Below are positions 26,616 to 34,352 of a DNA stretch of 64,000 nucleotides, in pieces. The stretch lies in NCBI RefSeq assembly GCF_023715725.1, contig NZ_JAMBOT010000006.1:281879-345878 (forward strand), written 5' to 3'. The notes beneath the pieces are model-generated. The model was not told where the DNA came from, ran no database searches, and saw nothing but the letters and a program-made list of their open reading frames with translations. Numbering within the stretch: position 1 is the stretch's first letter; each line of letters starts with the position of its first letter. The stretch is from Paenibacillus pasadenensis. Its GTDB lineage: Bacteria; Bacillota; Bacilli; Paenibacillales; Paenibacillaceae. The translations under genes and the position numbers were made by a program.

Positions 26616-27689
26616 ATGTGCGTTCCCGTGTACATTATTTCCGGATTTTTGGGAAGCGGCAAAACGACGCTGCTGCTCCGGCTGCTGGAGGAAACCGCGA
26701 GGCGGGGAATTGCGGCTGCGCTGCTCATGAACGAGATGGGCAAAACCGACGTGGATGGCGCTATCGTATCGGAGCAGCTCCGTCTGCCTGTAGCAAAGCT
26801 GCTGGACGGATGTATCTGCTGCACCAAAAAAAGCGAGGTGGAAGCCAGTCTGCTCGGCCTTGCTGCCGGGCGCCCGGATGTGCTGTTCATGGAGCTTACC
26901 GGAGTCGCCGATCCAGGCGAGCTGAAACAGCTTCTGCAGCCCGGATCGGCCGCAGCTGATGCCGGTTTAGAACTTGCCGGAGTATTTACCGTTGTGGATA
27001 CGGGCACCTTCTCCGCGTATAACAGCCGGTTCAGCTCAGACCGGGAGCTTGTGCGCACACTGCGCGGCCAGCTTACGGCGGCGGATCTCATCGTGCTGAA
27101 TAAAACCGATCGGGCTGATCCCTCCGAAACGGCCAAAGTACGCCGCGCCGTGCGCAAGCAGAACGACACGGCTGCCGTATTGGAGGCCATGCGCTGCGAT
27201 ATCGACGTTCGTTCGCTGCTGCATGGAGTCCATCCTGCTAGGAGCAAAACAGCTGCGGCAATTACTGAGCGAAGTACGACTTTATCTGATGATCCTTCTC
27301 ATGAACATAACGGTCCGGCTGCAGAAGCGCGGAAATCCCCGGATGCTTCCCCGTTTCAAATGGCGAAAACCGGAAGCGAGGGGTTTTCCGGCGGAGCGCT
27401 TCGTTCCGTTACGCTTACTTCTATGGCAGACCGGCCGCTCCTGCAGGAAAACATGGAGCGGTTTTTGCTCCAACAAGGCGAAACTCTTCTGCGTGCAAAA
27501 GGATATTTGAAATGCGGGACGCAAACATATCTTGTGCAGCACGCGGGCGGACGGACGGAGTGGCAAACATCCGCTTATCCCGGCCAGCCCTATCTGGTGC
27601 TGATCGGTCCCGGCCTCGATGAAGATAAAGTAAAGTCAGACTGGAGCTCCCTTATTGAAAATGGCAGCGCCGCCTCCGTCAAGCAATGA
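26616..27689 (+). CDS. COG0523 (CobW-type) metallochaperone GTPase
   Basis: A 357-aa G3E GTPase. The P-loop GFLGSGKTT is at 10-18, the metal-binding CICC at 66-69, and NKTD is the guanine-specificity motif. The C-terminal half, with a variable linker around 210-265, carries the CobW_C domain (FLLQQGETLLRAKGYLKC). Such proteins use GTP to move zinc or another metal into target proteins. The frame begins at a GTG at 26604, but ATG at 26616 sits 11 bases after AGGAGG. It converges on the yciC-like gene. No Zur-like operator is seen upstream, so its metal and control may differ. Confidence 0.85.
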   Translation: MCVPVYIISGFLGSGKTTLLLRLLEETARRGIAAALLMNEMGKTDVDGAIVSEQLRLPVAKLLDGCICCTKKSEVEASLLGLAAGRPDVLFMELTGVADPGELKQLLQPGSAAADAGLELAGVFTVVDTGTFSAYNSRFSSDRELVRTLRGQLTAADLIVLNKTDRADPSETAKVRRAVRKQNDTAAVLEAMRCDIDVRSLLHGVHPARSKTAAAITERSTTLSDDPSHEHNGPAAEARKSPDASPFQMAKTGSEGFSGGALRSVTLTSMADRPLLQENMERFLLQQGETLLRAKGYLKCGTQTYLVQHAGGRTEWQTSAYPGQPYLVLIGPGLDEDKVKSDWSSLIENGSAASVKQ

Positions 27690-27721
27690 CGGGGACATAC
27701 CGTTTCTGACGTAAGGAGCGG

Positions 27722-28900
27722 TTACGCTCCGGGCAGCGCATCCTTGAAACGGCTCCAATCCATTTGCTGCTCAGCTGGCGTCACTAAACACTCGTCCAAA
27801 GAGGAAATGATTGTGTCGGATTCCAGCTCAATGCCGATAAAAACAATCCGGTTCACACGGTCTCCGTACACGGGATGCCAGCTCTCCAGCAGCTCCGGCT
27901 CGTCGCGGAGCAGCTGGACCCGATCCGCCTCGGGCAGCGCAGCCGCCCAATAACCCGCCGGGCCAAACGATATGGCCGGTCCGGCCTGGCTAATGCTCTG
28001 AGCCGTTTCCATTCGAGTTGCCAGCCAAGCGTAGCCTTTGGCCCGGACGACCTGCTCCGGCCAGCGCTGCAGCCATTTCCTCAGCCGTTCCGGATGAAAC
28101 GGCAGCCGGCGCTCATAAACGAAGCTAGAAACTCCGTACTCATCCGTTTCGGGAGTGTGAGCGGGCTTTTCCAGTTCCTTCATCCAGCCAGCCGATGCCG
28201 ACGCTTCTTCAAAGTTAAACAAGCCGGTATTCATAATGTCGGAAGGCTTAACCCGGCCATGCTCAGCCCGGAGGAAACGCGCTCTGGGCTGCAGCCTGCG
28301 CAGCACAGCTTCCAGCTTTTGCAGCTCCTTTTCCGGCACGAGATCGCATTTATTAAGAAGGAGCACATCGCAAAATTCAATTTGATCCAGCAGCAGATCA
28401 GATACATCTCGATGATCTTCATTACCAACCGCCTGGCTGCGGTCAAGCAGCGACTCGCCCGAGCTGTAATCCAGCCAAAAGCGATTGGCGTCAACAACCG
28501 TCACCATCGTATCCAGCCGGCAATACCGGGACAGATCAATGTCCAGCTCCTCGTCGGCATACGTGAACGTCTGCGCTACCGGCACCGGTTCTCCAACACC
28601 AGTCGATTCGATCAATATGTAATCGAAACGGTTTTCCAGCGCCAGCCTCTGCACTTCTTGAAGCAGATCCTCCCGCAGCGTGCAGCAAATGCAGCCGTTT
28701 GACAGCTCTACCAGCTTTTCCTCCACTCGCGACAAACCGCCGCCGTTTTTCACAAGCCCGGCGTCAATGTTCACTTGGCTTAAATCGTTAACGATAACGG
28801 CAACTTTTAGTCCGTCGCGGTTGTTCAGCACTTCATTAAGCACAGTCGTTTTGCCGGCGCCAAGATAACCGCTTAATACGGTAACGGGAATAGGATTCAT
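27722..28900 (-). CDS. Zinc-responsive COG0523 GTPase (YciC/ZagA-like)
   Basis: A 392-aa G3E GTPase resembling Bacillus YciC (ZagA), a zinc metallochaperone induced under zinc limitation. P-loop GYLGAGKTT is at 11-19, CICC at 70-73, ESTGVGEP follows and NKCD is the base-specificity motif. The C-terminal domain has VRAKGYAWLATR and WHPVYGDRVNRIVFIG, typical of this subgroup. It lies downstream of znuA with 107 bases between, including a candidate Zur-like site, so it may have its own promoter. Confidence 0.9.
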   Translation of the reverse strand: MNPIPVTVLSGYLGAGKTTVLNEVLNNRDGLKVAVIVNDLSQVNIDAGLVKNGGGLSRVEEKLVELSNGCICCTLREDLLQEVQRLALENRFDYILIESTGVGEPVPVAQTFTYADEELDIDLSRYCRLDTMVTVVDANRFWLDYSSGESLLDRSQAVGNEDHRDVSDLLLDQIEFCDVLLLNKCDLVPEKELQKLEAVLRRLQPRARFLRAEHGRVKPSDIMNTGLFNFEEASASAGWMKELEKPAHTPETDEYGVSSFVYERRLPFHPERLRKWLQRWPEQVVRAKGYAWLATRMETAQSISQAGPAISFGPAGYWAAALPEADRVQLLRDEPELLESWHPVYGDRVNRIVFIGIELESDTIISSLDECLVTPAEQQMDWSRFKDALPGA

Positions 28901-28915
28901 TTATGAACAGTCCTT

Positions 28916-28934
28916 TATAGTAAATTTTACGATT
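28916..28934. promoter_or_regulatory. Candidate Zur-type operator before the yciC-like gene
   Basis: TATAGTAAATTTTACGATT: an imperfect 9-1-9 palindrome whose right half TTACGATT matches the known Bacillus Zur half-site; the left half is weaker. It lies 16 bases before the start codon. Confidence 0.45.
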
Positions 28935-29007
28935 ATAGTCCGGTAAAAAAGCTGGTCCCTGCCAGCCATGGAATATCTATGAACGGAATGTCCTGCCAAT
29001 GGGGTCA

Positions 29008-29997
29008 TTAACCGTTGAGCGCTTTAACCAACGATTGCAAATTGCTGCGCATTACGCTGATATAGTCTTCTCCCGCTGACGCCTGCTCCTCCGTAAGGCC
29101 TTCGAGAGGATTAAGCACATCGGTAGCCGCTCCGGTTTCCGCAGCGATGGTATCGGCCAGCTTGGAATCAACCAGCGTCTCGAAAAAAATGATTTTTACA
29201 TCATGCTCCTTCACAAATTGGACGACTTTAGCCATCTCGTCGGGTGAAGGCTCTTGTTCCGGAGAAATACCGTTAATCGGTACCTGCTGCAGACCGTACT
29301 GTTCGGCAAGATAAGCAAACGCCGCATGCGAGGTGACAAAATCTTTGCGTTTCGCTTCGGCCAGCTGTCCGTTAAACTCCTGATGAAGCTCTTCCAGCTT
29401 CGCGATATAAGCATCTGCATTTTGCTGGTAAGTTTCCTTATGCTCGGGGTCGGCTTGCTGCAGGGCGTTCATTATCGCGCGAACTTCCTTCTGCGCCAGC
29501 ACGGGATCGAGCCATACATGCGGATCGGCCGGATGCTCTTGCCCTTCGGCAGCATGTTCATGTTCTTCGTGACCTTTGTCATGCCCTTCCGCTCCATGAT
29601 CGTGTCCATCGTCCACGCCTTCCAGCGTCGCAAGCCCCTTGCTGGCTTCCACGGCGATCCGCTGCGGGTTGCCGGCGCTCTCCAGCGCTTGCTCCGCCCA
29701 GCCTTCCACGATGCCGTTGTACACAAATACGTCGGCTTTGCTTATCGCGGCCATATCTTTGGCGCTTGGCTCCCAGTCATGCGGTTCAACGCCCGTAGGC
29801 ACCAGCCCGGTCACAGTAACCAAATCCCCGCCAACCTGCCGTGCGAACTCCGCCATCGGGTAGATGGTCGCCGCAACGTTCAGCTTGCCGTCCTCTGCCG
29901 GTGCTGACGGTTTGCCGGAGCCTCCCCCGCAGCCGCTCAAAACGAGCGCCAGGCCTCCAAGCAGCAAAGCGCCCGGCATTAGCTTTTTACTTAACAT
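29008..29997 (-). CDS. znuA: Zinc ABC transporter substrate-binding lipoprotein (ZnuA/AdcA type)
   Basis: A 329-aa lipoprotein (lipobox LSGC at about residues 20-23). It captures extracellular zinc for ZnuB/ZnuC. Conserved GVEPHDWEPSAKD contains one ligand His; a long His/Asp/Glu-rich loop (about 120-158) typical of zinc-specific members precedes DPHVWLDPV, the second ligand site; SHAAFAYLAEQYGL carries the third. AAAGGGTGAACACGG precedes the ATG. It follows znuB by 84 bases on the same strand. Confidence 0.93.
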   Translation of the reverse strand: MLSKKLMPGALLLGGLALVLSGCGGGSGKPSAPAEDGKLNVAATIYPMAEFARQVGGDLVTVTGLVPTGVEPHDWEPSAKDMAAISKADVFVYNGIVEGWAEQALESAGNPQRIAVEASKGLATLEGVDDGHDHGAEGHDKGHEEHEHAAEGQEHPADPHVWLDPVLAQKEVRAIMNALQQADPEHKETYQQNADAYIAKLEELHQEFNGQLAEAKRKDFVTSHAAFAYLAEQYGLQQVPINGISPEQEPSPDEMAKVVQFVKEHDVKIIFFETLVDSKLADTIAAETGAATDVLNPLEGLTEEQASAGEDYISVMRSNLQSLVKALNG

Positions 29998-30081
29998 CCG
30001 TGTTCACCCTTTCCATTTATTAAAAGTCCGATGATAACCAGCCAAAGACCCGCTTTCATCAAACGTTTAAAACGACTTCAG

Positions 30082-30978
30082 CTAGGAGGTTTGCGAATCG
30101 TCGCCAAGCCTTGGAATCGGCCCATAGGAGTGCAGCTCCGTATTTTCAGCCGAGTCATGCTTTTGCTTCGCGCGGATGAACTTCACCAGCTTTTGCAGCA
30201 GAACGCCTACTGCAAGCAGCGCGAGCAGAACAAGCGCAATGGTGCCGCCCGGAGGCGTGCTGAGCTGATACGAGGCCGTCAAGCCGCTGCCAACTCCCAG
30301 CAGTCCAATCGCAACCGCCAGCAGCAAGGCTGCGCTGAAGCGCGATGTCAGGCGGATCGCCAGCGCCGCCGGCAAAATGATCAGCGACGATACGAGCAGC
30401 ACGCCGACAATCGGCATTGCGGCCGCCACAATCATGCCCGTTACTATGCTGAACAGCATCGAGATCAGTCCGGTCGGCAGTCCGCTCACCTTTGCCGTCT
30501 CTTCGTCAAACGTCATCTGGTACAGCGGCCGGCGGAAAAAGAAGAAAAAGAGCGCTGCGGCTGCCGTTACGATTACCATCAGTACAAGCTGCGCGGTATC
30601 TACCGCAACGACCGAACCGAACAGGTAGGAGGTAAAACTTTTGCTGGTCGCCTTGTTCAGGCTCATCAGCACAACGGCGGTGGAAAGGCCGCCGACCATA
30701 ATAATCGCAATCGACATCTCGCTGTAGGTTTTGTAAACACGGCGCACATATTCAACCGCAACAGCGCCAACAATAGCGGTAAGAAAGCCGGAAAGCGTCG
30801 GGCTTAAGCCGAGGAAAGCTCCCGCTGCAACGCCTGCCAGCGACACATGGGACAGCATATCGGCCATAAGCGCCTGCCGTCTGAGCATCAGATAAACGCC
30901 TAACACCGATGCAACAACCGCAATTAACGCGCCGGCGCCGAATGCGCGCTGCATAAAGTCGTAGTGCAGCATTTCCAT
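30082..30978 (-). CDS. znuB: Zinc ABC transporter permease (ZnuB type)
   Basis: A 298-aa membrane protein with about eight helices of the ABC-3 family. Typical stretches are LMLRRQALMADMLSHVSLAGVA (ATPase-contact region) and MPIVGVLLVSSLIILPAALA. The polar C-terminal tail of about 35 residues is variable. The start lies 55 bases inside the 3' end of znuC, so the two are translationally coupled. Confidence 0.93.
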   Translation of the reverse strand: MEMLHYDFMQRAFGAGALIAVVASVLGVYLMLRRQALMADMLSHVSLAGVAAGAFLGLSPTLSGFLTAIVGAVAVEYVRRVYKTYSEMSIAIIMVGGLSTAVVLMSLNKATSKSFTSYLFGSVVAVDTAQLVLMVIVTAAAALFFFFFRRPLYQMTFDEETAKVSGLPTGLISMLFSIVTGMIVAAAMPIVGVLLVSSLIILPAALAIRLTSRFSAALLLAVAIGLLGVGSGLTASYQLSTPPGGTIALVLLALLAVGVLLQKLVKFIRAKQKHDSAENTELHSYGPIPRLGDDSQTS

Positions 30979-31631
30979 CCTCCCTCCCCCTTTCTCTCCA
31001 ATTCAATAATGCGATGCAAATAGGGCCGGCATTCTTCCAATCCATGCGTCACCATGACGATGGACATGCCGTGCACATCGACCATATGGCGCATCAGCTC
31101 GTAAAAGCCTTTGCGGCTTTCCTCATCCATACCTGTCGTAGGCTCGTCCATAACGAGCAGATCCGGTCTGCCGGCCAGCGCTCTGGCAATACAGATCCGC
31201 TGTTTTTGCCCGCCGGACAGCTCGCCGATTCTCCGCTCCCGCAGCTGCCACATGCCGACCTGGCGCAGAGACCTCTCCGCCAGCTCCCGGTCCTTGTCAT
31301 TCAGCCTGCGCAGCCATGACCCCCGGCTTAGACATCCCGAAAGCACAAACTCGTGCACATTGCTCGGAAATCCGCCGTTAAACGCCGCAATTTGCTGCGG
31401 CACATAGCTGACGCTCAGCTTGCGTCCGTCCTCCCGTTTTTTGGCCAGATGAACGCTGCCCTTCCATGGTTTAAGCAATCCCAGCATTAGCTTGAGCAGC
31501 GTTGTCTTGGACGCTCCGTTAGGACCGGTCACAGCGACAAACTCCGAGCTGCGAACTTCAATGGTTGCATTATGGAGGCTCGGCGTATCATTATAGCCGA
31601 ATTCAACCTCTTTCAAGGAGGCCAGTAACAT
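30924..31631 (-). CDS. znuC: Zinc ABC transporter ATP-binding protein (ZnuC type)
   Basis: A 235-aa ATPase powering zinc import. Walker A reads GPNGASKTT, with Ser in place of the usual Gly before Lys; as far as I recall this variant also occurs in the Bacillus zinc transporter. The signature is ELSGGQKQR, Walker B LLVMDEPTTG and the switch His is in MVTHG. The C-terminal GGWKC segment is also a feature of the Bacillus homologue. It is the first gene of the znuC-znuB-znuA unit, with two Zur-like palindromes upstream. Confidence 0.93.
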   Translation of the reverse strand: MLLASLKEVEFGYNDTPSLHNATIEVRSSEFVAVTGPNGASKTTLLKLMLGLLKPWKGSVHLAKKREDGRKLSVSYVPQQIAAFNGGFPSNVHEFVLSGCLSRGSWLRRLNDKDRELAERSLRQVGMWQLRERRIGELSGGQKQRICIARALAGRPDLLVMDEPTTGMDEESRKGFYELMRHMVDVHGMSIVMVTHGLEECRPYLHRIIELERKGEGGWKCCTTTLCSAHSAPAR

Positions 31632-31659
31632 AGGCCATCCATCCTCTCTCTGATCTTCT

Positions 31660-31674
31660 TCGTAATAATTACTC
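31660..31674. promoter_or_regulatory. Zur-type operator 1 before znuC
   Basis: TCGTAATAATTACTC fits the Bacillus Zur box pattern TCGTAAT-N-ATTACGA except at the last two bases. It lies 29 bases before the znuC start. Confidence 0.75.
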
Positions 31675-31724
31675 CTAAGCTAGATGAAAAATGCTGACCC
31701 GTCTCGCAACAGCTCAGCGAAGAA

Positions 31725-31743
31725 AGTTGTAATCATTACACTT
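31725..31743. promoter_or_regulatory. Zur-type operator 2 before znuC
   Basis: AGTTGTAATCATTACACTT contains a perfect 6-1-6 palindrome TGTAAT-C-ATTACA with partly matching flanks, the Fur-family operator layout. It lies 65 bases upstream of operator 1, between zur and znuC. Confidence 0.7.
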
Positions 31744-31807
31744 AAGCTATAGTACCAGCCCTGCGGGCACCTGTCAATGACAGCTGTGCAGGCTGTTGGA
31801 CGACCGA

Positions 31808-32266
31808 TTATTGGCTGGCCGCGCCGGAGCGTTCCAGCTGACAGCTCTCGCAAAGTCCGTATACCTCGAACCGGTGATTCATAATTTTGAAGTTGCCCGG
31901 CAGCTTCATCTCCTGCTCCATCGGACAATATTCAAACGTGAGCGTCTTTTCGCAATTGGTGCAGATCAGATGGTGATGATGGTGATGCTCGCACGCCGCC
32001 TTGAACTTCAGCCCCGCATCCATGGAGTAAAACTGCTCCAATACGCCCATCTCGCTCATAAGCCGCAAATTGCGGTACACGGTGTCAAAGCTGACGCCGG
32101 GATAATGAACGACCATCGCTTCGTAAACATCCTTCGGCGACAAATAGCTGTCGCTATTCGCAAAAATATCCGCCAGCCTCCGGCGCTGCTCCGTAATGCG
32201 CCATCCGCCGCGCGCCATCGCGTCGACTATCCGCTTCGCCATATTGTCTGTATGGGTATGTGCCAT
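31808..32266 (-). CDS. zur: Zur-type Fur family repressor
   Basis: A 152-aa zinc-sensing repressor. An N-terminal winged helix (WRITEQRRRLADIF through SFDTVYRNLRLMSEMGVLEQF) is followed by a His6-containing segment, ACEHHHHHHLICTNC, and two structural CxxC pairs, CTNC and CESC. This pattern, beside znuCBA, fits Zur better than Fur or PerR. ATG at 32266 follows GCAGGAGGAGACTGG; the longer open frame upstream is spurious. Confidence 0.92.
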   Translation of the reverse strand: MAHTHTDNMAKRIVDAMARGGWRITEQRRRLADIFANSDSYLSPKDVYEAMVVHYPGVSFDTVYRNLRLMSEMGVLEQFYSMDAGLKFKAACEHHHHHHLICTNCEKTLTFEYCPMEQEMKLPGNFKIMNHRFEVYGLCESCQLERSGAASQ

Positions 32267-32410
32267 GATCCAGTCTCCTCCTGCGCCGCATTCAACAAGC
32301 GTTAACACGTTCTCCCATTGTACCACAAGAGACGGCGCAGCCGAAATGCGGATGCCGTTCACCGGCTTTAGGTCAAAAACGAGCCGGTTCAAACAGGGTT
32401 CCATCCGCTA

Positions 32411-32488
32411 TTACTTGCCGTTGCCCTTAGACAGCTGAATCATCGAAACAATCAGCGCCAATAGAGCGATCAGCGTTTCTGTACTCAT
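32411..32488 (-). CDS. 25-residue hydrophobic peptide (holin-like toxin-type small protein)
   Basis: A 25-codon frame with a near-perfect AGGAGGCGG site nine bases before ATG. The product starts MSTETLIALLALIVSMIQLS and ends in a short Lys-containing tail: one short membrane helix with a basic end. Size and layout resemble the small holin-like toxic peptides annotated in Bacilli, but similarity is general. It lies about 145 bases upstream of zur on the same strand. No antisense RNA gene was identified. Confidence 0.55.
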   Translation of the reverse strand: MSTETLIALLALIVSMIQLSKGNGK

Positions 32489-32705
32489 GAAAACCGCCTC
32501 CTGAAGCGAATGCTTCTACGGCCGGTTCCCTCTCCCATGAGCGTTTTCACGGATTCGTATCCCCCGTTCATACCTATTCCGGGTGGAGCGGAATTATGAC
32601 GACATTATCTTGAAAAAAGCTCTCCCACTTCATGGGGCCGCAACGTATAATGGTTAAAAGCGCCTTCTTCTGGGCGACATACCACTACATCAAGGGGAGA
32701 CCCTC

Positions 32706-32978
32706 ATGAACATGTATCTGATTCTGTTGTCGCTGTTCATGTATCTGATCGCTTATTTTACCGGGGTCAAACGAACGCCCTGGCTGCTCTCCGCCTTCGC
32801 GCCCGGCAAAGTCCGCAACCGCGACAAGCTGTTCAGGACTGTCTCCCTCTACAATCTTATCGCATGTGTCATCGTCTTTTTTGTCGGAATAATCAATCTT
32901 CCGGAAATGTCCTATTTGCTCGTATTCATTGGCTGCGGGTATGTGATTCTGCTCTTATACTGCAATCGCAGCATGTAA
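32706..32978 (+). CDS. Small membrane protein of unknown function
   Basis: A 90-aa protein with three hydrophobic segments (about 3-20, 46-64, 68-85) separated by a basic loop, FAPGKVRNRDKLFR. It resembles small DUF3784-type membrane proteins only in general layout. AAGGGGAGACCCTC precedes the ATG, and TATAAT at 32646-32651 could be a -10 element. It is monocistronic with a very strong terminator. Confidence 0.7.
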   Translation: MNMYLILLSLFMYLIAYFTGVKRTPWLLSAFAPGKVRNRDKLFRTVSLYNLIACVIVFFVGIINLPEMSYLLVFIGCGYVILLLYCNRSM

Positions 32979-33021
32979 AAAAAGCGCAGGCCCGGGATTG
33001 GAATCCCGGGCCTGCGCTTTT
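32977..33021. terminator. Strong bidirectional terminator
   Basis: Arms AAAAGCGCAGGCCCGGGATT and its perfect complement around a 2-base loop. It overlaps the last base of the small membrane protein gene and on the minus strand ends in seven T, serving odhB as well. Confidence 0.93.
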
Positions 33022-33107
33022 GTATAAATGGGACAGCCTTGCTTGTCAAACGCCAGGACGGTGCACGCAGGCAGTCCGCTTGACGTTGTACAGCTTGTCC
33101 GGTTTGA

Positions 33108-34346
33108 TTAACCTTCCAGCAGCAGCGATTCCGGATCTTCGAGAAGCTCCTTAACCGTTACGAGGAAACGGACCGCTTCCGAGCCGTCAACGATACGATG
33201 ATCATAGGAAAGCGCGATGTACATCATTGGGCGGTTTGCCATTTCCGTATCGTTGATTGCAACCGGACGGATCTGGATTTTGTGCATGCCCAGAATGCCG
33301 ACTTGCGGAGCGTTCAGAATCGGCGTCGACAGCAGCGAGCCAAATACGCCGCCGTTTGTAATCGTGAACGTTCCGCCTTGCAGATCGGACATCGCCAGGG
33401 AGTTTTTGCGGGCTTTTCCAGCCAGCTCAGCGATCGTTTTCTCGATGCCGGCGAAGCCAAGGCGATCCGCATCGCGGACAACCGGCACAACGAGGCCGTC
33501 CGGAGCAGCTACAGCGATGCCGATATCATAAAACTTCTTCACGATCAGATCGTCGCCGTCAATTTCCGCGTTAAGCAGCGGGAATTTTTTCAGGGCGCCG
33601 ACAACGGCTTTTGTAAAAAAGCTCATGAAGCCGAGGCCGATTTCATTCTTTTCTTTGAATGCGTCTTTACGGCGCTTGCGCACGTCCAGAATCGCCGTCA
33701 TGTCCACTTCGTTGAACGTCGTCAGCATCGCTGCCGTTTGCTGCGCTTCAACAAGGCGTTTCGCGATCGTCTGGCGGCGGCGCGACATTTTGGTGCGCTC
33801 AACCGGTTTGCCGGGCTGTTCCGTGAATGCCGGCTTGGCTGGAGCAGCTGCCGCCGGAGCGGCTGGCGCTGCTGCGGCCGGCGCCGTGCCGTGGCTAGCT
33901 ACGTCCTGGTTGTAGATGCGTCCGACTGGGTCGGCGCTTTTGACTTGGTTCAGGTCGATGCCGAGCTCGCGGGCCAGCTTGCGCGCCGATGGCGAAGCAA
34001 TCGCATCGGCAGCTGCTGCAGCTGCCGCCGGAGCAGCTGGAGCTGCGCTCGGTGCTGCAGTAGGCGCTGCGGCTTGCGCCGGAGCTTCTGCTGCCGGAGC
34101 AGCGGCAGCGCCGCCCTCTCCGATAACGCCGATCGTTTCGCCGACAAGCACGGTGTCGCCTTCAGCCTTCACAATGCTGGACAGGACGCCGCTCGATTCC
34201 GCACTGATCTCCAGGTTGACTTTATCCGTTTCAAGCTCAAGAAGCAGATCGCCTTGGCTGACGGCTTCCCCTTCTTTTTTGAGCCATTTGGTAATGGTTG
34301 CTTCTGAGATGGATTCGCCAAGATCTGGAACTTTAATATCGGACAC
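33108..34346 (-). CDS. odhB: Dihydrolipoyllysine succinyltransferase, E2 of 2-oxoglutarate dehydrogenase
   Basis: A 412-aa E2 subunit transferring the succinyl group from lipoamide to CoA in the TCA cycle. The lipoyl domain (1-77) has ETDKVNLEI with the lipoylated Lys42; an Ala/Pro-rich linker follows; the E1/E3-binding domain is around 115-150 ([16 protein letters not shown]); the catalytic domain ends with [12 protein letters not shown] containing the active His and Asp. The start codon is GTG, with GGAGGT nine bases upstream. It begins 6 bases after odhA. The E3 gene is not in this window. Confidence 0.96.
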   Translation of the reverse strand: MSDIKVPDLGESISEATITKWLKKEGEAVSQGDLLLELETDKVNLEISAESSGVLSSIVKAEGDTVLVGETIGVIGEGGAAAAPAAEAPAQAAAPTAAPSAAPAAPAAAAAAADAIASPSARKLARELGIDLNQVKSADPVGRIYNQDVASHGTAPAAAAPAAPAAAAPAKPAFTEQPGKPVERTKMSRRRQTIAKRLVEAQQTAAMLTTFNEVDMTAILDVRKRRKDAFKEKNEIGLGFMSFFTKAVVGALKKFPLLNAEIDGDDLIVKKFYDIGIAVAAPDGLVVPVVRDADRLGFAGIEKTIAELAGKARKNSLAMSDLQGGTFTITNGGVFGSLLSTPILNAPQVGILGMHKIQIRPVAINDTEMANRPMMYIALSYDHRIVDGSEAVRFLVTVKELLEDPESLLLEG

Positions 34347-34352
34347 TTGCTT

